A stretch of 64,000 nucleotides of DNA from Thalassobius sp034670005 (GCF_034670005.1 NZ_JAXMOH010000001.1:62001-126000), one strand, 5' to 3'; counted from the first letter of the stretch, positions 24,760 to 34,387 are shown. Numbers and translations are program-made. Notes: generated by a model not told the origin, from the sequence alone.

Positions 24760-26946
24760 TTACCTCAGCCGCAATGCATTTAGCGACACCGTAATCGAAC
24801 TGGCCGACATGGCCAAGGCCGCAACCAATGGCGTTGCCAGACCCAGCACCGCAATCGGTACCGCAATCACATTGTAAATCGTGGCGATGCGGAAATTTTC
24901 CCGAATTCTCTTTGTGGCGGAACGGGCGGTCTGCACCGCGTCCGCAATCGGACTCAGATCGCCGCCCAACAGAACGATATCCGACGCCACCCGCGCCGCA
25001 TCGAGAGCCGATGCTGGAGAAATCGACACATGCGCCGCGCTCAACGCGGCGGTGTCGTTCAGCCCGTCACCGACCATCAGCACATGTTTGCCCTGCGCGC
25101 CCAGCGCCGCGATCCGCGCCGCCTTGTCCTCGGGCAGGGCTTCGGCGACCCAATCCTGAATACCCAGCCGACGGGCCAGCGTTTCCACCGCGCCCGGCGC
25201 ATCGCCGGACATCAGGATAATTTCCTTGCCGCTGTCCAGCAGCGCCTTGACCGCCTCATCCGCGCCCGCGCGCAGACGATCGGTAAAGGCAAAGGCTTTC
25301 GGCGTGTCGCCCTCGACCGCCAGCCAGGCGCTGGTTTCCGCACGCGGCTCTGCACCAACCCATGCGGCGCGACCCAAGCGGACACGGCACCCCTGCCAGC
25401 GGCCCTCGGTGCCGTATCCCGGAACCTCGGTCAAATCTTCGACCCGGGCCGGTTTCACCCCGGCAGCGGTCAGCGCAGAACTCAGTGATACCGACAACGG
25501 ATGCGCGCTGCCCTGCGACAAGGCCAGCGCGATTTCCAGATCGCGCACCACATGATCGCCCATATTGGTCAGCTCGGGCGTACCTGCGGTCAAGGTGCCG
25601 GTCTTGTCGAAAACCACCGTATCGACCTGCGCCAACCGTTCCAGCGCCGTTGCGTGCTTGATCAGCATCCCCTTGCGGAACAACCGCCCCGACGCCGCGG
25701 TAGTCACCGCAGGAACCGCCAACCCCAAGGCGCAAGGGCAGGTGATGATCAGCACCGCCGCGGCAATGTTCAGCGATATCCGGACATCGCCGGAATACAG
25801 CAACCAGCCAAAGAAGCTTAGTGCAGACAGGATATGCACTCCCGGCGCATAGAGCTTGGCCGCCTTGTCGGCCAGCGAGGTATAGCGCGACCGCCCCGAT
25901 TCCGCGATGGCGACCAGATCGGCCATCCGGTGCAGCGACGTGTCCTTGCCCACCGCCGTGGCCCGCACCACCAAGGGGCCGGTCAGATTGACCTCGCCCG
26001 CAGAAACGATCCGGCCAGCTTCGGCAAAAACCGGCAAGGTTTCACCAGTCAGCAGCGACCGGTCGATTTCCGAAGTGCCTTCGACAATTTCGCCATCCAC
26101 CGGCATCCGCCCGCCGGGCCTTACCAGCACCAGATCTCCCAGCTTCAACTCCGCCACCGGTACCTGCTTTTCCTCGCCATTGAGCAACAAAAAGGCCCGC
26201 GGCACTTCCAGCGCCGCCAATTCTTCGGCCGCTGACCGCGCAATCGCCCGGGTGCGGTGGTCCAGATACCGCCCCGCCAGCAGGAAAAATGTCAGCGTCA
26301 GCGCCGCGTCGAAATAGGCATGTTCTCCCGAAAGCGAGATTTCCCACAGTGACGTGACCACCGCCAGCGTGATCGCCAACACGATCGGCACATCCATGTT
26401 CAGCCGCTTGTTCTTCAGCGCGCTCCAGGCGTTGCGGAAAAACGGCTGACCGGAAAAGACGATGGTCGGCAGTGCAATCGCCGCTGAAATCCAGTGGAAC
26501 ATATCGCGGGTTGCATCCGCCGCCCCCGACCAGACAGAAACCGACAGCAACATCACGTTCATCGACGCAAATCCCGCCACCGCCAGCCGCATCAGCAAAT
26601 CGCGCCCGGCTTTGTCGGTTTGCGTCGCTGACAGCGTCCCCGCGTCCAACTCATGCGCCTCGTATCCGATCCGGTCCAGAACACCAATCAGGTCCTGCGG
26701 CATGACATCTGGGTCGGCCTCGACGCTGGCCCGCTTCAGCGTCAGGTTCACCCGCGCCGAACGCACCCCGGGATGATCCATCAACGCGCTTTCCACCGAC
26801 GAAATACAGACCGCGCAATGCACAGCGGGCACTGACAGGGCTATACGAGCCTCTTGCGGCTCATCCCGTTCGGCCAAGGCTGCGGCGGCGGGCGCGGCGA
26901 TACAGGCAGGACAGGCCGACGGAGGAGGGCGCATGGCGGCGGTCAT
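24760..26946 (-). CDS. ccoI: Copper-translocating P-type ATPase CcoI
   Basis: A 728-residue P1B-type ATPase. The N-terminus has a CPAC motif (12-15) and a heavy-metal domain with C44-AV-C47. TGE lies at 300-302, the metal-path CPC at 403-405, the phosphorylated DKTGT at 447-451 and VGDGLNDTAAL near the C-terminus. CcoI loads copper for the CuB site of cbb3 oxidase and is not a general copper detoxifier. It starts 4 bases after ccoH ends. Confidence 0.95.
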   Translation of the reverse strand: MTAAMRPPPSACPACIAAPAAAALAERDEPQEARIALSVPAVHCAVCISSVESALMDHPGVRSARVNLTLKRASVEADPDVMPQDLIGVLDRIGYEAHELDAGTLSATQTDKAGRDLLMRLAVAGFASMNVMLLSVSVWSGAADATRDMFHWISAAIALPTIVFSGQPFFRNAWSALKNKRLNMDVPIVLAITLAVVTSLWEISLSGEHAYFDAALTLTFFLLAGRYLDHRTRAIARSAAEELAALEVPRAFLLLNGEEKQVPVAELKLGDLVLVRPGGRMPVDGEIVEGTSEIDRSLLTGETLPVFAEAGRIVSAGEVNLTGPLVVRATAVGKDTSLHRMADLVAIAESGRSRYTSLADKAAKLYAPGVHILSALSFFGWLLYSGDVRISLNIAAAVLIITCPCALGLAVPAVTTAASGRLFRKGMLIKHATALERLAQVDTVVFDKTGTLTAGTPELTNMGDHVVRDLEIALALSQGSAHPLSVSLSSALTAAGVKPARVEDLTEVPGYGTEGRWQGCRVRLGRAAWVGAEPRAETSAWLAVEGDTPKAFAFTDRLRAGADEAVKALLDSGKEIILMSGDAPGAVETLARRLGIQDWVAEALPEDKAARIAALGAQGKHVLMVGDGLNDTAALSAAHVSISPASALDAARVASDIVLLGGDLSPIADAVQTARSATKRIRENFRIATIYNVIAVPIAVLGLATPLVAALAMSASSITVSLNALRLR

Positions 26947-26950
26947 TGGC

Positions 26951-27406
26951 TTAGCGTTTCACGTGCAGGTTCACCCGTTGGGTGAATTCGGTACCGTTAT
27001 CGGAAATCGCTTTCATCCGCACATACCACTTGCCACCGCTCAACTGCAAAGGCGCAACATAGGCTTCGCCATCATAGGTGAACTCGGGCGTCACATCCTC
27101 AGCGATCTCGGTCGGCCGCCCTACCGCTGCATCCAGCTTGGCAGCGCGCACTGGTCGGCCCTCTGCATTGGTGATCTTCAGGGTGATCATCCCGTCTGCC
27201 TCACCTGCCCAGATGGTCCAGCCCAGCGCCTCTTGTGCGGCCTTACGCTTGTTGAATTCCTGGCTGGCAACGTAGGAATTTTTCACTTCCAGCCCGGGAA
27301 AGGTTCTCACCGCCTGTACTGCCAAAACGAGATTTACCCCGATGATCACGCTAAAGGCCGCGACGAAACCGATCAGAACATGCTTGCCGGTAATTTCCTT
27401 GACCAT
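26951..27406 (-). CDS. ccoH: cbb3 oxidase assembly protein CcoH (FixH)
   Basis: A 151-residue protein with one N-terminal helix (residues 9-30) followed by a periplasmic FixH domain (NSYVASQEFNKRKAAQEALGW and GKWYVRMKA). It assists assembly of CcoN/CcoO/CcoP. It overlaps ccoG at a TGATG junction and is followed by ccoI 4 bases later. Confidence 0.95.
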   Translation of the reverse strand: MVKEITGKHVLIGFVAAFSVIIGVNLVLAVQAVRTFPGLEVKNSYVASQEFNKRKAAQEALGWTIWAGEADGMITLKITNAEGRPVRAAKLDAAVGRPTEIAEDVTPEFTYDGEAYVAPLQLSGGKWYVRMKAISDNGTEFTQRVNLHVKR

Positions 27407-28842
27407 CAGTTGGCCCTCCCGTTGAAGACGGTGTCTTTATAGGCTCGCTCTCCGCTGGCGGTGTCTTCGACCCAGAAGCGGAATTCAACCCGTTCGCTTT
27501 CTGCCGGGACTGACCCTTTCGGAGCAATCACATAAACCCGCTGTAACAGCATGTCATCTGCTGGCACCGAAACAGAGGAATAAGGTGTCCCTTCCAATTG
27601 TACCCGCAGGGTCGGATCGCCCTTCAATGTGATATTGAACGGTCGGTCCTCGCCATGCTTGTTGCGCAGTCGCACATCATAGGTGTTGCGAATCGACCCA
27701 TCCGACAGCGTCACAAAGGTCGGGTTGCGCACCGGTGCGACGGTCAGATCAATTTCGGGCCGGATGAACAGCGCCACCACCAAGCCGATACCGACCAGCG
27801 ACCAAAGCGATGTGTACATGATCGTGCGCGGGCGCAGGATATGTTTCCAGACGCTCTTGACCGGTTTGCCAGCGCGTTCCGCCGCCTCGTCCGTCAACGC
27901 CATGTAATCGATCAACCCGCGCGGCTTGCCCACCTTGGTCATCATTTCATCACAGGCATCAATGCACAGCCCACAGGTGATGCATTCCAACTGCTGACCG
28001 TCGCGGATATCGATGCCCATCGGGCAAACATTGACGCAGGCCATGCAATCGATGCAATCGCCCAAGGCTTCCGCGCCCTCGGCCTTGCGGTGCTTGCCGC
28101 GTGGTTCCCCGCGCCAGCTGCGATATCCGATGGTAAGGGTGTCTTCGTCCATCATCGCGGCCTGAATCCGCGGCCACGGACAGGCATAGATGCAGATCTG
28201 TTCGCGGGCGAAGCCGCCAAAAAGGAAGGTTGTAGCGGTCAGCACCAGCATCGTCGTGTAAGCAACGGGATGCGCGTTCAGCGTGACAAGATCGACCAGC
28301 AGCGTCGGCGCATCGGTGAAATAGAACACCCAAGCGCCACCAGTGGCCAGCCCGATCAGGAACCACGCCACCCATTTGGTCACCCGAAGCCGGGCTTTGC
28401 GGAAATCCATTTTCTTTTGCCGGTGCAAGCGCAAACGGGCATTCCGGTCGCCCTCGATCCAGCGTTCGACCAGAATGAAAAGATCGGTCCAAACCGTTTG
28501 CGGACAGGCATAGCCACACCACACCCGGCCCAGCGCCGAGGTGAACAGAAACAACCCCAGCCCAGCCATCACCAGAAGGCCGGCAATGAAATAGAATTCA
28601 TGCGGCCAGATTTCGATCCAAAAGAAGAAAAACCGGCGATTGGCCAGATCAACCAACACCGCCTGATCTGGCAACTGCGGACCACGGTCCCAACGAATCC
28701 AAGGGGTCAGGTAATAGATACCCAGCATGATCGCCATCAAGACCCATTTGAAATTGCGAAATGCGCCTTTCACCCGGCGCGGAAAAATGGGTTCTCGCGC
28801 AGCATAAAGGCTTGGCGGGGTTTCGGGTTCGGTCTGAGACAC
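27406..28842 (-). CDS. ccoG: Ferredoxin-type cbb3 assembly protein CcoG (FixG/RdxA)
   Basis: A protein of 478 residues from the GTG at 28842. Several membrane helices are followed by Cys-rich segments CGYACPQTVWTDLF, CIYACPWPRIQ and CIDCMACVNVCPMGI with a second CITCGLCIDAC, giving two [4Fe-4S] clusters. A C-terminal Ig-like FixG domain ends the protein. CcoG reduces Cu(II) for oxidase maturation. The GTG start has GGAG ahead of it, and the longer ATG start at 28905 would overlap an FNR box, so the GTG is preferred. Confidence 0.93.
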   Translation of the reverse strand: MSQTEPETPPSLYAAREPIFPRRVKGAFRNFKWVLMAIMLGIYYLTPWIRWDRGPQLPDQAVLVDLANRRFFFFWIEIWPHEFYFIAGLLVMAGLGLFLFTSALGRVWCGYACPQTVWTDLFILVERWIEGDRNARLRLHRQKKMDFRKARLRVTKWVAWFLIGLATGGAWVFYFTDAPTLLVDLVTLNAHPVAYTTMLVLTATTFLFGGFAREQICIYACPWPRIQAAMMDEDTLTIGYRSWRGEPRGKHRKAEGAEALGDCIDCMACVNVCPMGIDIRDGQQLECITCGLCIDACDEMMTKVGKPRGLIDYMALTDEAAERAGKPVKSVWKHILRPRTIMYTSLWSLVGIGLVVALFIRPEIDLTVAPVRNPTFVTLSDGSIRNTYDVRLRNKHGEDRPFNITLKGDPTLRVQLEGTPYSSVSVPADDMLLQRVYVIAPKGSVPAESERVEFRFWVEDTASGERAYKDTVFNGRAN

Positions 28843-28904
28843 GGAATCACTCCGATTATTTCGGTTTTTTCCACCCCTTGTCACAGGCATAGCAAGACGC
28901 GGCA

Positions 28905-28918
28905 TTGACCTGCATCAA
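28905..28918. promoter_or_regulatory. FnrL box ahead of ccoG
   Basis: TTGACCTGCATCAA is close to the FNR palindrome TTGAT-N4-ATCAA with one half-site change. It is centred about 70 bases before the GTG start of ccoG and fits low-oxygen activation of ccoGHIS by FnrL. Confidence 0.75.
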
Positions 28919-28943
28919 ATAAATATTTTCCAAATATCTATTT

Positions 28944-29810
28944 TCAAATCTGACTCTTTAACCATTTCGTGAAGGCACTCAGATGGGGCCGCTGCAGTCC
29001 GGGACGGATCACCAGGAAATATCCCTTTTTGCGTTCGTCCTGAAACAGCACCCGCAACCGCCCAGCCTCGATATCGGGCTCGACGAAAGCCCGCGCCAGA
29101 ACGGCCGCGCCACGTCCCGCCCGCGCTTCTTCCATGATCAGGTTTCCCGGCAACGTGGTCATGCCCGAAGCCGGGCGCTTTTCCACCCCCTGTTCACGCA
29201 GCCAGTCGGTGCTTTCATGAGTGCCCAATTCCTGTAGCCAATGCAGCTTTTCCAGCTCCGACGGGCAAAGCTGCCCCTGTTTCGGCACAAGGTCGGGCGA
29301 TGCAACCACAACAATCGGGGATTCGACCAACAATGTGGCGTCATGCCCCGGCCAGTCCCCACTGCCATAACGCAGAGCAACGTCAATCCCGCCGGGTTCC
29401 AGTTGCTTCACCTCGGCAGTGGGGTCGATCATCAGACTGACCTCTGGATGTTTTTGCCGGAAGTCGGACAGCCGCGGCATCAACCAGCCCGAGGCAAAGG
29501 CCGGGGTCGTAGAAATCTGAATCGGCCGGTCTGCATCCGCATCCACCAAACTGTCGACCATGCGGGCGATTTCCCCGAAACACCGGTCCAGTACGGCAGC
29601 CAGTTGCACCCCGTCATCAGTCAGCACCGGAATGCGCGGTTTGCGGTCCAGCAAGTGCAATCCAAGATGCGCCTCCAACGCTTTGATCTGCTGGCTGATC
29701 GCAGCATGGCTGACATTCAGCATCGTACCGGCCGCAGCCATGCTGCCTGCCTGATGGAAAGCTGAAAAGGCACGCAAGGCGTGTAAAGGAGGCAGATTCC
29801 GTAAATTCAT
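28944..29810 (-). CDS. LysR regulator of the GcvA type
   Basis: A 288-residue LysR regulator. The N-terminus MNLRNLPPLHALRAFSAFHQAGSMAAAGTMLNVSHAAISQQIKALE and the effector domain closely follow GcvA-like regulators, which control glycine cleavage or, in other species, beta-lactamase genes. Neither target is next to it. A perfect inverted repeat CGTAAG/CTTACG lies 2 bases ahead of its start, so it probably controls itself and whatever is transcribed to the right. Confidence 0.87.
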   Translation of the reverse strand: MNLRNLPPLHALRAFSAFHQAGSMAAAGTMLNVSHAAISQQIKALEAHLGLHLLDRKPRIPVLTDDGVQLAAVLDRCFGEIARMVDSLVDADADRPIQISTTPAFASGWLMPRLSDFRQKHPEVSLMIDPTAEVKQLEPGGIDVALRYGSGDWPGHDATLLVESPIVVVASPDLVPKQGQLCPSELEKLHWLQELGTHESTDWLREQGVEKRPASGMTTLPGNLIMEEARAGRGAAVLARAFVEPDIEAGRLRVLFQDERKKGYFLVIRPGLQRPHLSAFTKWLKSQI

Positions 29811-29811
29811 A

Positions 29812-29828
29812 CGTAAGTTATACTTACG
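29812..29828. promoter_or_regulatory. LysR-type operator
   Basis: CGTAAG and CTTACG with a TTATA spacer form a 17-base palindrome with the T-N11-A core. It touches the start codon of the GcvA-like gene, as expected for autoregulation, and faces a small divergent reading frame at 29911. Confidence 0.6.
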
Positions 29829-29910
29829 GTTACAAAAAATTACCAGAGTCGCCAGAACAGAACTTTACCCATATTTAATTGAACACGACATGCAAAAAAG
29901 GAGATTTGAA

Positions 29911-30084
29911 ATGTTGACGATACTTGCAGGTTCATTCCTTGTTGCGGCACGGAACAATCCAACCGGGGCCACCGAACCATCCTATCCCAAGGTGGCTGAA
30001 AGGCGGATCGAAACCCCACTTCAAAAGGCGAAACCCGCCCGCCCTTCTGGCCCGGCCCGGCGGCGCTTGCTTGGAAGATTTTGA
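29911..30084 (+). CDS. Possible 57-residue protein
   Basis: The reading frame starts MLTILAGSFLVAARN and ends with an Arg-rich tail. It has a good AAAAAAGGAG ribosome site 6 bases ahead of the ATG, is divergent from the GcvA-like LysR gene and lies 83 bases after its operator. The N-terminus is short and hydrophobic. I do not recognise it; the ribosome site and position are the only support. Confidence 0.4.
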   Translation: MLTILAGSFLVAARNNPTGATEPSYPKVAERRIETPLQKAKPARPSGPARRRLLGRF

Positions 30085-30172
30085 CCGGTCGTTCTTCTCC
30101 ATGCCATAGTTCATTTATCAACATGGAGGAGAGCGAGCCCACAAGGGCCACGCAAAGACTTTGGGAGAGGCA

Positions 30173-30850
30173 TTGACAGACAGGGGCGAGAAGAACCGCA
30201 AAAGCCTGACAACGTCAGAAATCACCGCCGTTGCGCATCTCTATCGCGGTGAGGTTTACCGAAGTACGATCTGGCGCACGCGACTGGACACCACCACCAA
30301 CTGGGCTGTCGTCACGCTGGGCGTGGCTCTGTCGATTTCCTTCGCGTCGCCCGACGCGTCACCACTACCGCTGGTTCTGGTCGGCGTTCTGATCATTTTC
30401 TTTCTGATGCAAGAGGCCCGGCGCTATCGCTATTTCAACGTCTGGCGCGCGCGCGCGAGATGGATGGAAACCCATTTTTATGCCCCGATGCTGGATGACG
30501 GCGATCTGCATTTGGAAGAAAACTGGCAAAAGACGCTGGCCAACGATTACCTGCACCCGCGCTACCACGTCCCGCTGATGACTGCCATTGGACGCAGGAT
30601 TCGACGTAACTATCTGTGGATACTGATGATTCAGTCTCTGGCCTATGCCGGAAAACTGGCCGTCCACCCGACGCCCGTGGAAAATCTGGACCAGGCATTC
30701 CAACGCGCCGATGTCGGCCCTCTTCCCGGTGAGATCGTCATCGGTATTGGGCTCGTCTACGTTTTTACCTGGATCGGTATCGCAATCTGGAGCCGAAATG
30801 ACGACAACCGGCGGGCTCAGCAACGCAAAACCGACAGCTCAATGGGTTGA
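30173..30850 (+). CDS. DUF2270 membrane protein
   Basis: A 225-residue protein from the TTG at 30173, which has GGGAGAGG just ahead; a TTG at 30161 would add 4 residues. SEITAVAHLYRGEVYRSTIWRTRLDTTTNWAV leads into two adjacent helices, then QEARRYRYFNVWRARARWMETHFYAP, typical of DUF2270, and two further helices at the C-terminus. Function unknown. It lies between the gcvA-like gene and ccoP, convergent with the latter. Confidence 0.83.
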   Translation: MTDRGEKNRKSLTTSEITAVAHLYRGEVYRSTIWRTRLDTTTNWAVVTLGVALSISFASPDASPLPLVLVGVLIIFFLMQEARRYRYFNVWRARARWMETHFYAPMLDDGDLHLEENWQKTLANDYLHPRYHVPLMTAIGRRIRRNYLWILMIQSLAYAGKLAVHPTPVENLDQAFQRADVGPLPGEIVIGIGLVYVFTWIGIAIWSRNDDNRRAQQRKTDSSMG

Positions 30851-30875
30851 TTTTTTTCTGAATTGGGGAATAAGA

Positions 30876-30960
30876 GGCACCGGCCTTCCAGGAAACGCGC
30901 GAACAGGACGGAAGGACCGGTGCCAGACCCGGGGCGTCGGGAAACGCCTCGGGTATTCTT
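30876..30960. terminator. Paired stem-loops between convergent DUF2270 gene and ccoP
   Basis: The first stem has arms GGCACCGGCCTTCC (30876-30889) and GGAAGGACCGGTGCC (30910-30924) with a bulged A. The second runs ACCCGGGGCGT to ACGCCTCGGGT (30927-30954) and is followed by ATTCTTT. They can end transcripts from both directions. Confidence 0.6.
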
Positions 30961-30969
30961 TAAGCGATG

Positions 30970-31836
30970 TTACTCGCCACCACCAAGCTGGTGAACATAG
31001 GTCGCCACGGCACGGATCTGCGCTTCAGACAACCGGGCGTCCCAGTTGGGCATCACGCCGAAACGGGCATTGGTGACGGTTTCTTTGATCGTGTCGAAGT
31101 CACCACCATACAACCAGATCGCATCGGTCAGGTTCGGTGCCCCCTGATAGATGTCGCCAGTGCCGTCCTCGGCATGACAGGCCGCGCAGTTTTCTTCGAA
31201 GACAACCGCGCCTTCCGCTGCCTGCGCTGCATCCAGCGGATCACCGGACAGCGACATGACGAAATTCACCACCTGATTGATCTGAGTTGGCTCCAGCAAT
31301 TCATCGCGCCCAAAGGCGGGCATCTGCGAATACCGGGTGTCGTCCGAATCCTCGCTGCGCACGCCATAGGAAATGGTCTGGTGGATCGCTTCGATATCGC
31401 CACCCCACAGCCAATCGTCGTCCAGCAGGTTGGGATACCCTTTGGCACCGGCTGCCCCCGACCCATGACACTGGGCACACCAGGTCTTGAACACGGCAGA
31501 ACCGGCGGACACGGCATAGCCTTGCAGTTCGGGATCGTTCACGATCTCGGTCAGCTCGGCCGAGGCCAGCTTTTCGTTGATCGGTCCCAGCTTTGCTTCA
31601 TGAGCGGCGATTTCCGCAGCCACGTCACCACGCGTCGACCACCCAAGGAAACCGGCAGAGGCCCCCTTGATGCCCGGCCAGGCCGGGTAGGCAAGCGAAT
31701 AGATCACGGCAAAGACGATACAGGCGTAGAAGGTCCACAGCCACCAGCGCGGAAGCGGGTTATTGAGTTCCTCGATTCCGTCCCATTCGTGGCCGGTGGT
31801 GCCGACCTCTTGTTTTTGGTTTGGTTTCTTAGCCAT
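30970..31836 (-). CDS. ccoP: cbb3 oxidase dihaem subunit CcoP
   Basis: A 288-residue protein from the ATG at 31836. HEWDGIEELNNPLPRWWLWTFY is the CcoP signature, followed by an anchor helix and two cytochrome c domains with CAQCH and CAACH haem motifs. It brings electrons to CcoO and CcoN. The start has AGGAGG nearby. It is the last gene of ccoNOQP. Confidence 0.96.
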   Translation of the reverse strand: MAKKPNQKQEVGTTGHEWDGIEELNNPLPRWWLWTFYACIVFAVIYSLAYPAWPGIKGASAGFLGWSTRGDVAAEIAAHEAKLGPINEKLASAELTEIVNDPELQGYAVSAGSAVFKTWCAQCHGSGAAGAKGYPNLLDDDWLWGGDIEAIHQTISYGVRSEDSDDTRYSQMPAFGRDELLEPTQINQVVNFVMSLSGDPLDAAQAAEGAVVFEENCAACHAEDGTGDIYQGAPNLTDAIWLYGGDFDTIKETVTNARFGVMPNWDARLSEAQIRAVATYVHQLGGGE

Positions 31837-31840
31837 TTCC

Positions 31841-32029
31841 TCACGCCTCCTTGGCGTCACCGCCCGGGGCGGGTTTGTCTTCGTGCCGGAAGGGGATGTC
31901 TGCAACGTTGCGGTAAGTCTTGCTGCTTCCCGGACGCATCACGAAAACGATGACGCCCACAAAGAAGATGAACAAAGCCAACAACACCCAGCTATCTGCG
32001 ATCTCTCTGAGCAGGGAATAAGTTTCCAT
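31841..32029 (-). CDS. ccoQ: cbb3 oxidase small subunit CcoQ
   Basis: A 62-residue single-helix subunit that begins METYSLLREIADSWVLLALFIFFVG and ends with RHEDKPA. AGGAGGG lies 4-10 bases before the chosen ATG; another ATG lies 3 bases upstream. CcoQ stabilises the oxidase and contributes to oxygen signalling in Rhodobacter. It sits between ccoO and ccoP. Confidence 0.92.
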   Translation of the reverse strand: METYSLLREIADSWVLLALFIFFVGVIVFVMRPGSSKTYRNVADIPFRHEDKPAPGGDAKEA

Positions 32030-32039
32030 CATTCCCTCC

Positions 32040-32771
32040 TCAGCGACTTGCATCGGGGGTGAAGGTCGAGAAATCGACCAACGTACCCAGCATTTGCAGA
32101 TAAGCGATCAGAGCATCCGCTTCCGAAACACCCGGATGACCGTCGAAGTTACGCACCTGCACGCTGTCTTCGCCATAGCGTTCCAGAAGCCCATCATAGT
32201 CGGCATCCGGATCCGCCTGAGCGGCAAAGTCGGCCTGCCCGTTTTCGATCATGTCATCGGTGTAGGGAACGCCGACGAATTTATGCGTCGCCATCAAGTC
32301 GCCGATATACTGACCATCAATCTGCCGGTGTTCGAGGAAGCCATATTTTGGCATCACCGATTCAGGCACCACCGATTGCGGGTTGCGCAGATGGTCGGCG
32401 TGCCATTCATCCGAATACCGGCCGCCCACCCGGGCCAAATCGGGCCCGGTTCGCTTTGACCCCCACTGGAACGGGTGATCGTATTGCGATTCCGCCGCCA
32501 GTGAATAGTGGCCATAACGTTCGACCTCGTCCCGCATCGGCCGGATCATCTGACTGTGACAGACATAGCAGCCTTCACGGATATAGATGTCGCGGCCCGC
32601 CAACTCCAGCGGGGTGTAGGGGCGCATGCCCTCTACATCCTCGATGGTGTTTTCCAGCCAGAACAACGGAGCGATCTGAACGATGCCACCGATGGTCACG
32701 ACGAGGAAGGCGAAGATAGCGAGAAGCGTTACGTTCTTCTCAAGAATGACGTGTTTGTCTAGAATAGCCAT
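32040..32771 (-). CDS. ccoO: cbb3 oxidase monohaem subunit CcoO
   Basis: A 243-residue protein with one N-terminal helix (residues 14-38) and a cytochrome c domain with haem motif CYVCH in REGCYVCHSQMIRP and a distal Met in PESVMPKYG. It passes electrons to CcoN. It lies 14 bases downstream of ccoN. Confidence 0.96.
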   Translation of the reverse strand: MAILDKHVILEKNVTLLAIFAFLVVTIGGIVQIAPLFWLENTIEDVEGMRPYTPLELAGRDIYIREGCYVCHSQMIRPMRDEVERYGHYSLAAESQYDHPFQWGSKRTGPDLARVGGRYSDEWHADHLRNPQSVVPESVMPKYGFLEHRQIDGQYIGDLMATHKFVGVPYTDDMIENGQADFAAQADPDADYDGLLERYGEDSVQVRNFDGHPGVSEADALIAYLQMLGTLVDFSTFTPDASR

Positions 32772-32785
32772 CTCTCCAGGCCTCC

Positions 32786-34387
32786 TTATTCAGCCGGGAC
32801 CAAGCCATTCGTGGCTTCTACAGCCGGCGAACGCTTAACGGTCATGAACAGGTTGTAGCACATGATCAATGCACCGGTGAGGAACATCAAACCACCCGTA
32901 CCACGCACAACGTACATCGGGAACTTGGCAGCCACGGTGTCGGCGAACGAGTTCACGAGGAAACCGTTTGCATCCACTTCGCGCCACATCAGGCCTTCCA
33001 TGATGCCGGTCACCCACATGGATGCCGCATAAAGAATGATACCGATCGTCGCGAGCCAGAAATGCCAGGACACAAGGCTCAGGCTATAGAGCCGCTCGCG
33101 GTTCCACAGTCTGGGCACCAGGAAATACAAAGCACCAAAGGTGATCATGCCGTTCCAACCCAGCGCACCGGAATGCACGTGACCGATGGTCCAGTCCGTG
33201 TAATGCGACAGCGAGTTAACTGCGCGGATCGACATCATCGGACCTTCAAAGGTCGACATGCCGTAGAACCCGATCGAAATCACCATCATCCGGATGATCG
33301 GATCGGTACGCAGTTTGTCCCAAGCACCCGACAGGGTCATCAGACCGTTGATCATGCCACCCCAGCTGGGCATCCACAGCACGATCGAGAACACCATCCC
33401 AAGCGTCGACGCCCAATCGGGCAGCGCGGTATAGTGCAGGTGGTGCGGACCGGCCCAGATATAGATGAAGATCAGAGCCCAGAAGTGGATGATCGACAGC
33501 TTGTAGGAATAGATCGGGCGTTCGGCCTGTTTCGGCACGAAATAGTACATCATGCCCAGGAAACCCGCCGTCAGGAAGAAGCCCACAGCGTTGTGGCCGT
33601 ACCACCACTGGGTCATTGCATCCTGTACACCCGACATGACCTGAACCGACTTCGATCCGAAGACCGATACCGGGATCGACAGGTTGTTGACGATATGCAG
33701 CAGAGCGACGGTCAGAATGAAGGACAGGTAGAACCAGTTAGCCACATAGATATGGGGTTCTTTGCGTTTCATGATCGTACCCGCAAAGACCAACAGATAA
33801 GCGACCCAAACGATGGTCAGCCACAGGTCGACATACCATTCCGGTTCTGCATATTCTTTCGACTGGGTTGCCCCCAGCAGATAGCCCGACGCGGCCAGCA
33901 CGATCACCAGCTGGTATCCCCAGAACACAAACCACGCCAGATTGCCGCCCCAGAGACGCGCCGCCGAGGTACGCTGCACCACGTAGAACGAGGTCGCGAT
34001 CAATGCGTTGCCGCCAAATGCGAAAATAACAGCCGAAGTGTGCAACGGACGCAGACGTCCGAAATTTCCGTATCCCTGCAGGAACTCGAAGTTCAGCTGC
34101 GGGAAAGCCAGTTGGAAGGCAATGATAACACCCACCAGAAAGCCCACAACGCCCCATAAGGCGGTTGCGATCACGCCGAAGCGGACCACACCGTCCAGAT
34201 ATTCCCCTGAAAAATCCCTGCCCGCCGGTTCGTCCGTGCGGCGCAGGATAAAAATAAATGCCACGAAAGCGAACAGCGCGATTTCTAGCGCGTTCACCGT
34301 ATAGGCCAAATCGCGACCGTAATTGGCCGCGATCAGCGCCAGAAGCGTGACCAGACCAAGCGCGATCAGCTTGATATAGTTAACCAT
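32786..34387 (-). CDS. ccoN: cbb3 oxidase catalytic subunit CcoN
   Basis: A 533-residue, 12-helix haem-copper oxidase subunit I. HTSAVIFAFGGN provides one low-spin haem ligand, YGHNAVGFFLT and WAGPHHLHYTALPDW carry the CuB histidines, and HVHSGALGWNG binds haem. The enzyme has high oxygen affinity and serves low-oxygen respiration. It heads the operon ccoNOQP, behind an FnrL box 94 bases upstream. Confidence 0.97.
   Translation of the reverse strand: MVNYIKLIALGLVTLLALIAANYGRDLAYTVNALEIALFAFVAFIFILRRTDEPAGRDFSGEYLDGVVRFGVIATALWGVVGFLVGVIIAFQLAFPQLNFEFLQGYGNFGRLRPLHTSAVIFAFGGNALIATSFYVVQRTSAARLWGGNLAWFVFWGYQLVIVLAASGYLLGATQSKEYAEPEWYVDLWLTIVWVAYLLVFAGTIMKRKEPHIYVANWFYLSFILTVALLHIVNNLSIPVSVFGSKSVQVMSGVQDAMTQWWYGHNAVGFFLTAGFLGMMYYFVPKQAERPIYSYKLSIIHFWALIFIYIWAGPHHLHYTALPDWASTLGMVFSIVLWMPSWGGMINGLMTLSGAWDKLRTDPIIRMMVISIGFYGMSTFEGPMMSIRAVNSLSHYTDWTIGHVHSGALGWNGMITFGALYFLVPRLWNRERLYSLSLVSWHFWLATIGIILYAASMWVTGIMEGLMWREVDANGFLVNSFADTVAAKFPMYVVRGTGGLMFLTGALIMCYNLFMTVKRSPAVEATNGLVPAE

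Noticed and set aside
27598..28908. 436-codon plus-strand frame
   Set aside because: Antisense to ccoG, whose iron-sulfur motifs are clear.
29840..30151. 103-codon minus-strand frame ahead of the GcvA-like gene
   Set aside because: It overlaps the opposite small frame, which has a much better ribosome site, and its translation shows no motif.
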